Assembly: GCF_030272615.1 (NCBI RefSeq)
Contig: NC_081413.1
Coordinates: 186,524,669 to 186,588,668 of the forward strand
Length of the DNA stretch: 64,000 nucleotides
Origin: Cryptomeria japonica
Lineage: Eukaryota; Streptophyta; Pinopsida; Cupressales; Cupressaceae
Direction of reading: 5' to 3'
Part shown: in pieces, positions 1-11,769 of the stretch
Layout: each line of letters starts with the position of its first letter
Position numbering within the stretch: the first letter of the stretch is position 1
The notes under the pieces: generated by a model
The model's input: only the letters and a program-made list of their open reading frames with translations
The model's database searches: none
What the model was told of the DNA's origin: nothing
Position numbers and translations under genes: made by a program

Positions 1-608
1 AGTTTTAAATATGCCTTTCACAATAGTGGCCTTCTAATGGCTCCTCACAAACTCACAAACATACAAATATCTCTCACACTCTCATCTATGTTCTCTCCCT
101 AAGCACACATGTTCTTTCCTGTAACTGCCTATTTCTTGCTCCTGTGCAAATTTTTCCTTTTCCTTCTATGCGCCACACACATCTTCAGTCCCCTCTCTTT
201 TAGTGCATCTTACATTATTTCTAGTCTACCTCTACTTATAAGTCTTGCATCCTTCTTGAACTACACTTTGCCCCTCTTGGGCTCAACTCCTTACTACACA
301 ACCTCACTCTAGCTACCCTTTTAGTCAATGATTCCCCTCTCCTTTTATCATATACTCCACCTTATATTTTTTTTGTGCATCGATCCATATTCTTCTTAAT
401 CCCCACACATATTTGTATTTTATTTCTTTAATGCATTCTTTATTGTTTCTTCTTCTACATTTCAATATGTCTATGTTTCTTCCATTCCTTTTGTGCATTT
501 CTCCTGCCCACGTCCTCTACTCATCTTTTTCTACAACACACTGTCCTTTGGTTTTACTGTTTAACTTTCTTTTATAAAATTTTAATTCTTCCCCCTTTTA
601 TCCTTTTT
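1..608. other. AT-rich, pyrimidine-biased stretch without a recognised gene
   Basis: The plus strand is dominated by C and T runs. Its short open frames are low-complexity and match no family I know. I see no LTR, splice-site pattern or transposon terminus here. Confidence 0.4.
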
Positions 609-1195
609 GCATCTTAATATCTACAATATCATTGAAGCAATCTTCTTCATTATTTGTAATCTGCCACATATCATTTTATATTTTGTGTTGGATAGTCTTC
701 TTAGTTTCCTCTTTATCTGCACTTAACCTTTCTCTGTCAATGTGCGCTATATCTTGGCTTTCATTGGTAATGGGAATTATCTCTATCACCTTTTGTCACT
801 ATGCCCATAAGTTATTGTTTCTACCATGTATTTACACACCCTCCTAATCTTAATTGCTATAATTTCTCATTCATTTACTTTGAATGACTTTCAAGTTGAA
901 AGGCCAATTTATGCTTTGGTGGATATCTAAATCCTATGGATGTTGACAAAGATTACAAATTTAGGTTTTATGCCTACGAATTCATTTGCTTGAAAGTTCA
1001 TGAGACAAAATTACTCAAAGACATTTTTGTGAAAACATTTTGGCCTTGGCAACCATCACCCCAAGAAATTTAAGAGGTTTAAGCATTTGAGGGGAAGTTA
1101 CCAAATCAAAACAAGTCAAAACCAAAATTGAAGCAAATAAAGTGGAATCAAATTATTTTTGGAGGTATCGATTGCCTATAAGCTCACATGATCCT
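609..1195. repeat. Direct repeat, copy 1 (~580 bp)
   Basis: This block recurs in the same orientation at 2270-2838. Shared landmarks are CATCTTAATATCTACAAT near the left edge, TAGTCTTCTTAGTTTCCTCT in the middle and GGAATCAAAT near the right edge. The copies differ by many substitutions and small indels, so the duplication is old. It could be a pair of LTRs around a short ~1.07-kb interior, or a simple segmental duplication. I see no clear PBS, PPT or TSD that would decide. Confidence 0.7.
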
Positions 1196-2269
1196 ACAAC
1201 GTACACGCTGGGTAGGGGAAAACATTATGAGTAGAACTCAAAAAATGGAGTTATGTAATAGGATTACCCTTTAAGATTGTAAACAACCTACAACAAACTC
1301 CATTGTTGTGTCAGGAACATGAAATCATCTCTTTTTCCTCCTCTTCCAACATCTAGCTATAAATTTCACCATCCTTCATCCTCCTTTGCCAAAGAATCTC
1401 TCCTCTTCTCTTCTCCTTTGTGGGATCCAACCCACCATTAACCAACATCCTCTATCAATTAACCTCTACTCTTCTCCTCTCTCATTAATTTCAATCCACC
1501 ACAAACCATCCACCTCCACCAAATCTCACATGCAACATCCTCTACTGCTTCCACATGCAAACACACCATATCCCCATACAAATCTACAACATCCACTTTT
1601 ACTCTCTCTACAACTTCTACATACTCATATGAAACATCTAATTGCATTAACTCATCCCTATTCATCTATACTTCACAAAACTTAGAAAAATCAGTAATTA
1701 CCTCTTCTTCTACAACTGCAACCTTTTCGAGCAGCTCATCCTCTTTTTCTTCACTTAACACAAACAACTCACCATCTTCATTAGGTTCTTGGTAAAACTC
1801 TACCATGACCACCAAATCCATATTTGGAAATTATTCCTCTTCTACCTCATTTTGCAAGGTACCTTCACTTCTATCACATTCTCTACATTGATGATCCACC
1901 ATGATCGTGTTCTCCTGTTGTCTATCTTCATTCATGTGAGATACTCTCACAAGTTTCTCTTTATGGCTACAACTATTCTTTCTCAACTAGAATATCCACA
2001 TCCCATAGCTCTCTTCCCAAAATCACTCTAAAATGAAATCAACACAGGCCTCTTCACAACCCACCTTGTCCTCTTTTTTAAACTCATCCTCTCATAATTG
2101 GCTACAATATTTCACTCACATTCACTTTCTTTTGTGGCTTCAAGCTCTTGATCAATCAAGACTTTTCACACCCCCATCGATCCTCTCAATCTCTCCACAA
2201 TCCGCTTTACACCTTTAAATCTTGACTTGTCCCTCTCAACTCTTAATTTTTCAAGACTCACACACATTT
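1196..2269. other. Interval between the two direct repeats; no recognised gene
   Basis: The interval is C- and T-rich on the plus strand. The longest frame (1386-1685, +) is rich in Leu, Ser, His and Pro and looks like a composition artefact. No protein family, PBS or PPT was recognised. Confidence 0.4.
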
Positions 2270-2838
2270 CACATCTTAATATCTACAATGTATCGAACTA
2301 GTCTTCTTCATATAATTTTATATTATGTGTTGCATAGTCTTCTTAGTTTCCTCTTTGTATGCACTTAACATTTCTCAGTCCATACGTGCTCTTTCTTGAC
2401 TTGTGTTGCTAATGGGAATGTGCTCTTTATCACCTTTCATCACTATGCCCATAAGTTATTTCTATTACCATGTGTTTACACACCCTTCCAATAATATTCA
2501 CTATGATTTCTCATTCATTACCTTCAAATGTATTTCAAGATAAAAGGCCAATTTATGATTTGGTGGATATTTGAATCCTGTGGATGCTAACAATGGTTAC
2601 AAAATTTAGTTTTATGTCTGCCAATTCATTTGCTTGAAAGGTCATGAGACAAAATTACTAGGAGACATTTCTATGAAAACATTTTAGCCTTGGCAACCAT
2701 GACCCCAAGAAATTTAAAAGGTTTAGGAACTTGAAGGAGAGTTACCAAAGGAAACAAATCAAGACAAAAATTGAAGCAAACAAAATGGAATCAAATAATT
2801 TTTTTCAGGTGTTGATTGTCTGCAAACCTGTGTGCTCC
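2270..2838. repeat. Direct repeat, copy 2
   Basis: Second copy of the block at 609-1195, same orientation and order of landmarks, diverged by substitutions and small indels. The distance between copy starts is about 1.66 kb. Confidence 0.7.
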
Positions 2839-3230
2839 TACACCAAAAGCCATGCTTGCAATCCTGATGGCTATTAGTTATTCTAACATAACCATAATGT
2901 GTTTAATTTATATCTTTATCAACCTAGAGAATAGTATATAATTGAATAGCAGTTTGACATACACATCTACATCCCTTGTAGTAACTCTTCACAAAATTAG
3001 ATTGACAACTAAGACACTGTCATCAAAAAATACAAAATCAAGAACAAAGAAAGTTGGTATTGTCAAATATCTCAAAGTAAAGTTACCAGGGTTGTAAGGT
3101 TTCAATCAAACCTTGAAAACAATTACACAGACACCAGGGTTACATCTCAACCCCAAGAACATTGGTTAGAAATATTTTTTATTTTTTTTGTTGGGTAATA
3201 GGCCTAAGCGGAAATGTCAAAGAAATAAAA

Positions 3231-3326
3231 GAAAATTACCCGTCCTTCGAATAATATTTGTGCTTCAATCTTAATAAAGAAAATTACTTGTCCGTCGAAT
3301 AATGTTTGTGCTTCAATCTTACCTTA
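3231..3326. repeat. Tandem duplication, 2 x 48 bp
   Basis: Two adjacent copies begin with GAAAATTAC and contain TTTGTGCTTCAATCTTA. They start at 3231 and 3279 and differ at only a few bases. No coding context is evident. Confidence 0.8.
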
Positions 3327-3800
3327 TGTAAAGATTAGTTTCCTTTGCAGGATAATTATCCCCTACCTAAACTTACATTAGCAATGAAATGCTAAATGAC
3401 ATGTTAGCTTGGAGAAACTTCCAAATTCATCGCCGAAATACACCACAAGCATCATTCCTTAAATGCTACTCATTGAGTAAAATGAACAAACTAGATATAT
3501 ATAAGAGAGATATCTGCAAATGCTCATATTCAAAATTAAAGGACTAGCAATCATTAAAAACATAATCTGGAAACATCCTAACTTATAACAACCTCAAATA
3601 CTGATGAACCACAACAATTCAACAAAGCAGATACCATACTAAACTAATAATCTATTCATCATAAAATTTAACAGAGATTCATAATAAGTTTGCTTCGGTC
3701 TCATAAACAGTATGCCCATATCAACCAAAAACAAAGTTAGAATAGACCAGACTCATCCTTTGAAAGGATATTACTGACAAACTTATCAACCCTAAAGTAG

Positions 3801-3983
3801 TTACTTATACTTCATAACTATTTAGATCATAGGCATGACCAACCTATACATATCAAAATTCGTACCAATAATATCCCAAGTCAATCATTACTAATACTTT
3901 ATAATTATTCATATTACATGTAGGATCAACCTATACATATCAAAATTTCTGCCAAACATAACTCGAGTCAAGCATCACTAACC
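3801..3983. repeat. Tandem duplication, ~2 x 92 bp, diverged
   Basis: Two adjacent units share CAACCTATACATATCAAAAT and a following AGTCAA(T/G)CAT(T/C)ACTA segment. They have diverged by point changes and short indels. Confidence 0.65.
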
Positions 3984-4019
3984 TAGACCAAGATCATCTA
4001 AAAAAATACACTCCTCAAG

Positions 4020-4880
4020 TAAGCTACGATCCACATAATCATAGTCCATGTGTTCAGTAATGGGGGTCGATGGACTTGCCTCATTTCTGGACACAGATTG
4101 GTCTTCATACGACTTCCTTATCTTCTTTTTTACATCTTTGTTGACCCAACTTGCCCTAATGATGATAAGGGTAGAACCTGAATCCTCTCAAGTTCCATAA
4201 TCGACATGTCATTAGGGGATTGGAAACCTTCTTCTTTGAGGTATTCCACCCACCAATTGCCATCATTTGCAACCTTAAGATGGAGCCATTTGAGAAGGAA
4301 GTCTATATTTCTTGTAATGTCCTACTTCCTTTGTTCAAAACCCTTTTTATCTCTTATTTCCAACATAGGGCGCATACAAACTGCTGCTACGGGGTTCCCA
4401 ACCTGACTTGAACTTGCAACCTCACCATAGTCCTCTAGGAAAGGAATCATCATATTCCATCTACAGTATCTTCCGCTAGGTCTAGGTTTCCTAGAAATTT
4501 TTCTTAAAGACACATTTGCATAACTGTTTTGCCTCTTCTTTTTGAGTTCCTAATACTAATACAATGGCTATGAAGGTTGCAGGGATGTCAAAATTTACCC
4601 GATAGCGTAAATTGTTGTTGATGTAGTCCTCACCCAATCTCTTGGACTACACAGATCACTAGATCATCCAAATCATTCAGAGCCCCCATCTCTCCATTTT
4701 TACTTTGCCCTTGAATGCCATGAGCCTATTGTTCATTGCTGAAACCAATCTCAGATTTGACTCCATCTTGTTTAGTGAATTCTCTATGTTTCCACAAGAC
4801 CCAAATACTAAAGAGTTTTTAAAGTCTAGAAGCTACCAGAGACCATAATTGAAGAGCTAGGAAAACTGCAACTTAAGCAA
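4020..4880 (-). pseudogene. Unrecognised coding-like stretch, minus strand
   Basis: Read on the minus strand, this interval holds several open segments of normal amino-acid composition. Examples are an Asn/Arg-rich piece with NNNLRYRVNFDIPATFIAIV near 4590-4640, a basic 63-residue frame at 4322-4513, a Trp-rich piece (GNWWVEYLKEEG) near 4230-4265, and an acidic C-terminal piece with HMDYDYVDRSLLEECIFLDD near 4010-4070. They lie in order but in different frames with stops between them. I do not recognise the protein. It may be a decayed host gene with introns or a captured gene fragment. Confidence that it was once coding is moderate; no function is proposed. Confidence 0.35.
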
Positions 4881-5229
4881 TTCACATGCCATGACACAAG
4901 TGGCTAATTAACCTATCAGAATAATGATGCATGCATAGATCACAATTAGACTCACTATTAAATATAATGATATTTCGGGATTGCCTTATGTCTACTAAGG
5001 GGCCCACCATGCACCACATCACTACTGACTAAGATACCATGCCTACTCATCTTGTAGTACTAATAGCTCATTTATTTTAAAATAATATATTTTAATATAA
5101 GGACGTATGTACCTAGAACTTAACATTCTCAATAAAATTAACATCTTATATGAAGGCTACCCCTGCCTTGCCAACCTTCCTTCACAGCTTATGGGCACTT
5201 TGCCCCATGCTAAACACTAATTGAACATA

Positions 5230-5662
5230 CTAGTCCAAGTAGCCTATAGCCTCCACCATGATACCATTTGCACCCAAATTAGCTAATTTATTTGCCACAG
5301 TATTACCTTCTCTATAAATGTGATTAATTAAAATACCGTGAAAGTAGTCTAACAGTTCTATGGCTCTTCCCAGCTTGAAATTCAATTTCTAGTTCAGGGT
5401 TTGCCTAGTCCTTATCAGATTAATGATAACTTGAGAATCACCTTCTATAGCCAGTTTTTTTAATATCTAAATCTTTACTCAATAATAAACCCTCTATTAA
5501 GGCTTCTATTTTAGCAATATTGTTTATAGTTTGGTCAATTAGTCTAGCTAGTTTTGCACAAATAGAGCCATCCCAATGACATATAATGCAACCTATTCTA
5601 GCAATCCCAAGATTTCCTCTGGAGGCTCCATCGAAGTTTAGTTTGTACCAACCAAACATATT
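5230..5662 (-). pseudogene. RNase H-like domain fragment (plant RVT_3 / LINE-type), frameshifted
   Basis: The minus strand encodes the start of a plant-type RNase H domain: YKLNFDGASRGN at about 5640-5605, carrying the first catalytic Asp. A Glu in the KIEALIEGLLLSKDL helix follows. A one-base frameshift lies near 5450-5460. In the new frame come LAIEGDSQVIINLI, with the GDS catalytic Asp, and then HIYREGNTVANKLANLGA, the usual C-terminal block. One further stop lies in the new frame before this block. Such domains occur in plant LINEs and in RNase H-like host proteins. No reverse transcriptase lies next to it, so this is an isolated fragment. It ends just outside the CACTA terminus at 5727. 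Confidence 0.75.
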
Positions 5663-5726
5663 GTGCCCTTAATCTCTTGCTTGCCTTACCTCCTTGCCCA
5701 TCTTGGAGGGGAATAATTAGACCATA

Positions 5727-5915
5727 CACTAACTCATTTGAGGTCTCGACGAAATTTTCCGACAAAAGTGAATTAATTTATTGTTTCGTCGGGTACCTTT
5801 CAATTAAATGTGAGATTTTCACTTTTTTTTTAATAAAAAAATTGGTCCCTGATGTTCATCAAAATTTTGACGAACAAGAATGTTCGTCGCTAGTCCGATG
5901 ATATTCTGACGAATG
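5727..5915 (+). repeat. CACTA-type 5' terminus and subterminal repeats
   Basis: The interval opens with CACTAACTCATTTGAGG. It then holds a cluster of short direct and inverted copies of a CGACGAA/TTCGTCG motif: CTCGACGAAATTTTCCGAC at about 5745, TTTCGTCGGG near 5784, GACGAAC near 5871, TTCGTCG near 5884 and TGACGAAT near 5908. Plant CACTA (En/Spm) elements carry a CACTA tip and arrays of such subterminal motifs that bind the element's own proteins. The preceding ATA could be the left 3-bp target duplication, but the right end is not visible. The TNP2 gene begins ~750 bp downstream in the expected orientation. Confidence 0.65.
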
Positions 5916-6667
5916 CTTAAAGTCAACCTTAATTTGTGGTCAGCTGACAAGTATATAGTTTGATGCCCTAGCCGACTATTCTAATATTTTTAATTACAGA
6001 CCTATTTGATTATTCCAATTGGCACTTGAGGTTGACATAATATTGTGAGTAATCCAAACATTCCTTTACAGTCACTTGACAATGGATTTTTATGTTGTTT
6101 TAGTCTTTGATTTGAAGGCCACTCTCAAACTGTCCCAAAAATAGTGACAATTATAGTTTGGAAGCTTTCTTTTTGTTAAGTGCAGTTGTCTCTCACTTTG
6201 TATTCATTTTAAATAACCAATATTGTTATCAAATGTACTATTACTTAGTGTATAGAGTTTGCAAGTCTGATCCTTGATAGTAAGTTCACAAACTTGATGG
6301 GGTGTTGCTATAAAACAAAAGCACAGTGGAAATGGCTCCATTACAAGGTTTAATGTCTCTATTCCTAGAGTTTGATCCATGTGGCTAAAGTCTAAATCCA
6401 AAGTTCATAGTCCTTGTCAACTAGGTACATTAACATCATGAATGGATGTGTAAAGCAACAAGTTTGAAGCATGGTTCCATTGTTCCCTACTATCCTATTG
6501 ATCAAGAGTATTGTTCCTTTGTTCAAGCCTTGTATCCATGAAGTTGACCTTGTTATGTGTTAAATATTGATGAGACATTATGCCAAGAAGGCCTTGTGGG
6601 TGGGTTTGCTGATTGGAGCCTTGTTTTGACAATTTATCTAAATATTGAAGCTTGGTAACGAAAAATC

Positions 6668-9600
6668 ATGTCAGATGATATTAGTGCAGAACAAAATGAA
6701 GAAACACTTGCTAGATTGTGGGCTAGATTTAAAAGAAAGGGTGATGGGAAATGTTATTGTCCTTGCAATAATTGCAAGGGCTTAAAGATGAGAAGACTTT
6801 TAATCACAACAACTGAGAAACATTGTAGGCAGCATGGTCACGTTGAAGGGGGGAATGATTATCATCCATTGGTAAGTTGTTCATTATATGTCTTTATATT
6901 GATTGAATTTGTAAATGTTTATATATATATATATATATATATATAATCACTTGATCTTAATCATGGTTTATTTGTGTCGATCATTATTATAAAGGTGGGG
7001 CGCCCTAGGGCACATGATATGGATTATCATGGCCCGTAGAATGTGGATTTGCAAGTGGAGGAACATGGAGCTGTGAATATTGAAGATGAAGTTAATGATC
7101 CCATGGAAGAAGATGATAATGTGCTAGAAAACACAATTGAAGATGATGGTACAAATACATTGATCCATGACACATTTAGTGGCACAACTGATCATGATGA
7201 TGATTGAGATGACTTTGATGATGTTCATGATTTACCTGTACTTGAGAAGGCATAAAAGCCCCTTTATGAAGGCTCCCAAACAACTCTTCTCTTTGTTGTA
7301 TTGTTTCTAGTGAACTTGAAGGTTATGAATGGTTTATCCAACATAGCAATCTCATAGATGTTAAGGTATGTCATTTATGTCATCTTTTTTCATCTATTTT
7401 TGTTGTTAGTTCATCACTACTAAATAAAGGATGAAATATGTACCATTAATGTTCATTATATTAACAAATTATTTTTTTGTTGTAGATTGATAGGTGAATT
7501 TTCGTTACCACCATCAAATGTTTTACCTCGCTCATACTGAGATTTATTTGCCATTATGAAAGATATTGGAATGGAGTATCAAGAAATAGATGCATGTCCC
7601 AATGATTATATTATATATCATAAACAACATGAATTTGCAATAGAATGCCCGAAATGTCATATCAATAGATATCGAATAGATCAACTAACAAAAAAGGTTC
7701 CTCACAAGGTTCTTCATTATATTCCCATTATTCCACGTATGCAATGATTATTTAGGTGCGAAAGCTTAGCGAAATATATGGATTACCTTGCATGAAATAA
7801 AAGTGGAGATGACATTCTTCGAATGCCTGCAAATGGTTCTACATTTAGGGAAATGGAGGAAAAATGGCCACACTTTAAAGAAGAACCTTGTAATCTCAAG
7901 CTTTCATTGGCAGCGAACGATGTTAATCCATTTGGAGAGATGAGATCTATTTACTCGGTGTGGCCTATTTTTGTTATCAACTATAACATTCCTCCATGGA
8001 TGTCAATAAAGAGGGAGCACATAATGTTGGCAATGATTATTCCAGCTATTTGTTTACATCAATTTTATTTAACATAGTAGCATCTCATTTGTCTTATTTG
8101 TTTCATAATGACTTATATCTTTTTCATTTAATAGTCATGTAAATTAATTTAAATATATTGTAGTAAAATGGTTATAATAATTATGTAATGTTTATGTTCA
8201 TTCAAGTAGGTAAGTACCAAGTTAAAGATATGAATGTATATATCGAGCCTCTTATTGACCAGTTACTAAAGTTATGGAATGACATCACTATGTATGACGT
8301 CTCTAGACCAATAGGACAAAGACAATTTCAATTCCATGCAATGCTTGTATGGACAATTCATGATGCCCCAGGGTTAATACATTTTTGTGGTATGTTATAA
8401 CATTCGAATGCACTTTAATGATATTTAATTGCATCTTTTTTAAATAATCTATTCATTATATATGCTAATAAAAATTGACATATTTAATCCAATTATATAT
8501 TATCTTGCAGGTCTTCAAACAAAGGGAAAATTTGCATGTCCAGTTTGTGGTCCAAAGATGAAATCTCATTGGTCAACAAGTTTAGGAAAATAGGTGTTTG
8601 ATGAGTATAGGAACTTCCTCCATAGAAATCATAAGTATCGAACTACTAAAAATATCTTTTCAATGGGAAAGAAGAGACTACATCAAAACCAGAAAGAATG
8701 ACACCTCACCTATGGAAGTTGGAATATAATAGAATTAATCGTCAAGGTTATACATTGGATCAAATTGTTTATCTATCATATATGATGTGTTTGAAATTTA
8801 TATTTTTATATTGCGTTTTATTCACTCATGCTGTAATTGACGATGATTGTCGTTGTTAATTTGTTTAACTTATATGCTTCATGAAGGTCATCAAGGCATA
8901 ATGGCCGACTTCCATAGGGACTGAAAAAGTTATCCTAGACAATTTAGTAGGTTGCCCTACTATGAGTAGCTACAAATTGTGCATTTGTTTGATAAATTGC
9001 ATATGGAAAAGAATTTAACAAAAACTTTATGAAAAATATTGGATGGAAGGCATGAAAAAGAAAAAAAATGCCAAAATTTGTAGTGACATTCAGGAAGCCA
9101 ATCATGCAATGAAAAATGTCATTCAATTAAATAGCGATGGAGACCAAATTAATATAAGCGTCCTTCCTTGGTTATTAATAGAGCAACAAAGCAATTCTAT
9201 AAAAGAAGTCATACGAAAAATTCGATTTCCCACAAAATTTGTTGCGAACATAAACAATATCATAACAAAGAAAGGTGAATTTGGGTCAAGGATGAAAACA
9301 CATGATTGACATACCTTCATTAAGGTAATTATTCTCATATATTATATATATATTTGTATATTGCGTGTACTTTTTAGTGTATTATGTTTACTACTTTTGG
9401 AAAAATAATGAAAAGATCATTTTGTAATTGGCGTAGTACATTCTACCTCTATCTCTCCCATACAACTTCGACAACAATGTCAAACAGGTTATATATGACC
9501 TTGGAAAATACATGAGGTAAGTAGCGATATTTTTTCAATTCGTTGTAGAGATCTTATGTTTGCCATTTGTTTTACTTGTTATGTAATATATTGTATTTTT

Positions 9601-11295
9601 TTTTGTTAAATCTCGTTAATATATTTTCACCTTGAATGACTTGTAGATGACTGTCATCGAAAGAAATCCATAAAGAAGATAAAAATTTTTGGAAGAGAAA
9701 AATTCCTCGTCTAATGTGTGAAATACAAAAGTGTCTACCTTTAACATTTTTCAATGCACAAGAACACTACCTCATACAACAAGTTGAGGAGATTGAATTG
9801 TGTGGACTTGTACACACAAGGTCAATGCGGATGGTTGAGAGGCACTTGAAATTTTTGAAGGCTTTGGTTAGACAAAGAGCACATCCTGAGGGTTCTATGG
9901 TGGAGGGATATATGGTATACCAGACCATGGTGTACATTACTGAATATCTTCCTAAGTTTGCAACAAAGTTCCATGTAGATCGCATTTGGGATCCCAACTC
10001 CATTAACAAATTTGAAGGGTAGTACCTGATGGGGAAAGGTAGATTGAGGAAAGTGAGGTAATTATAAGATGGTCATGGAGATTAATTAGAATACATTTTA
10101 CATTTGGTTTTTATGTATATTGTACTTATTTAATTATTAATCTTCAATATACATCAATTATAAATTAAGGTCCTATATTGTGGTAATTAACTAATTATAC
10201 GCCATTTGTGAATTCAATTTTTTTTGATACAGTTGGTCGAGAGTGGGATGCACTACATTTGTACATCGCAAACAATCTTTATTGAATGACGATATAGATT
10301 GAACGATGTCAACAATCTTGTCGTGCATTAACATGGGAAGGTGTGGCTTCATTGGTTAAAGAAGCTCATCGTAATGGAGATTCCAATGTTACACCAAGGG
10401 AAATTAATTTAGCATATGGTTTAAGAGATAAATAGGTACGTATAAATATATTAATCACCCATATTATTTAATTATTTTCAATTATATTATTGATGTATAT
10501 ATATGTTGAGTTTTTTTCTTTGCATACATTCGGCCAAGAATCAATATGTTTATCATCTTACGATGCAATAATTTGTACATGTTTGACATTTTGCAGGTGA
10601 AACACCACAAGGCTATGTGGTGCAATGGTCATAAATTTTGAATCAAAAATTGGATGACACAAAGAAAACTTGTAATTCTGGGATAACTGTAGTCTTTCTG
10701 GTGACTAATATTTCATCTAGAAGTGACATACATCCAGGAGTCTCAGAAAATTGATACTATGGGATTTTGGATGATATACTTGAGTGTGACCTTTAAGTCC
10801 TTCAAATTAGTTCTTTTCGTCATCAGATGGTACATGCTACGATTGAATGAAAATGATCTCGAGAGAACTGTTATTGAACATGATAATGGATTTACCATGG
10901 TTAATACAAGGTCATTCAAGCGAATGTGAGCAGGTATTTTACTCAGAGGTTGTAGGTAAACCGGGATGGTCATTGTTGTTAGACATGATCCAAGAGGAAG
11001 GCCGGTAAAGTATAATGTGGTGGAAGAAGAAGATACCAAAGAACTAGAAGATGATGTAGATGATGATCAAGATCAACAGTTAGTATATGACGTGCCCGAG
11101 GAAGATGTCAAAGAAGAGGAACTAGATCATGATGATGTAGGGGTTAATGTTCATGAAGATGATATCCATGTGGATGATGACATTATCGAAATTGATATCA
11201 ATGATGATGATGATGATGATGTGACCAATCCTTACAATGTCAAATCTGGATTGGATAATACAAACAAAGAGTTGGATGAAGAAGAAGATCAATGA
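6668..11295 (+). pseudogene. TNP2-type CACTA transposase, multi-exon, decayed
   Basis: This is the DNA-cutting transposase of CACTA elements. Exon 1 (6668-6871) carries a Cys/His-rich N-terminal domain (CYCPCNNCKG, then HCRQHGHVEG) typical of the transposase-associated domain, and ends at a GTAAGT donor. Later come an acidic stretch (~7080-7230), LEKA..PLYEGS (~7240), and the TNP2 core: DACPNDYIIYH and ECPKCHINRYR (~7585-7680), FGEMRSIYSVWP (~7930), RQFQFHAMLVWTIHDAPGL (~8325) and GKFACPVCG (~8525). A DUF4218-like part follows (LPLTFFNAQEHYL to PEGSMVEGYM, 9730-9915), then a DUF4216-like part (~10720-10925) and an Asp-rich C-terminus (10966-11295). Most stops fit C-to-T or G-to-A changes. It is not functional as it stands. 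Confidence 0.88.
6921..6945. repeat. (AT)12 microsatellite in a TNP2 intron
   Basis: An uninterrupted AT dinucleotide run lies just after the GTAAGT donor of TNP2 exon 1. Confidence 0.95.
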
Positions 11296-11769
11296 CATTG
11301 AAATGTATGAGTTATGCAATTATATTATCTATTTGATATTGATTTCTTGATAGAATTATATTTGACTTATATGGTTACATAATTAATTCATGATGTTTTT
11401 AATTTTTATTTCATCTGTATCCTGATAATCCAACCATGTAACAACATATATAATTTCTTCACATAGAGATTTAAAGCAATAATTATCAATTATATATAAT
11501 AACAACAGAGAACTAATTTAAAATGAAAACATCCACAACACCATTTGCAAATAAGGAAACTGATTTCTATATATTACTTCTGAAAATAAGAGTCTTGTTC
11601 TTGGAACATGAGAACTGCTTGAAATTTGGACTTCTAAAAACTTGTAAAAGATTAAAAACATATATCAACTTGTCCTTTGTAAATGATTACATTAAGTACT
11701 TATAACACATCATAGGGTTACACCCTTTGAAAAAGATTAAAATATTAATCTTTAAAATGAAAGTAGTCA
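11296..11769. other. AT-rich gap after TNP2; nothing recognised
   Basis: Contains only AT-rich sequence and short spurious frames. It joins the end of the TNP2 gene to the minus-strand retroelement-like gene that ends near 11770. Confidence 0.4.

Noticed and set aside
1386-1685. 99-residue plus-strand frame
   Set aside because: Low-complexity Leu/Ser/His/Pro composition from a CT-rich stretch, no homology recognised, and an equally open frame exists on the opposite strand.
11122-11319. Ile-rich minus-strand frame
   Set aside because: Antisense of the GAT-repeat encoding the Asp-rich C-terminus of TNP2.
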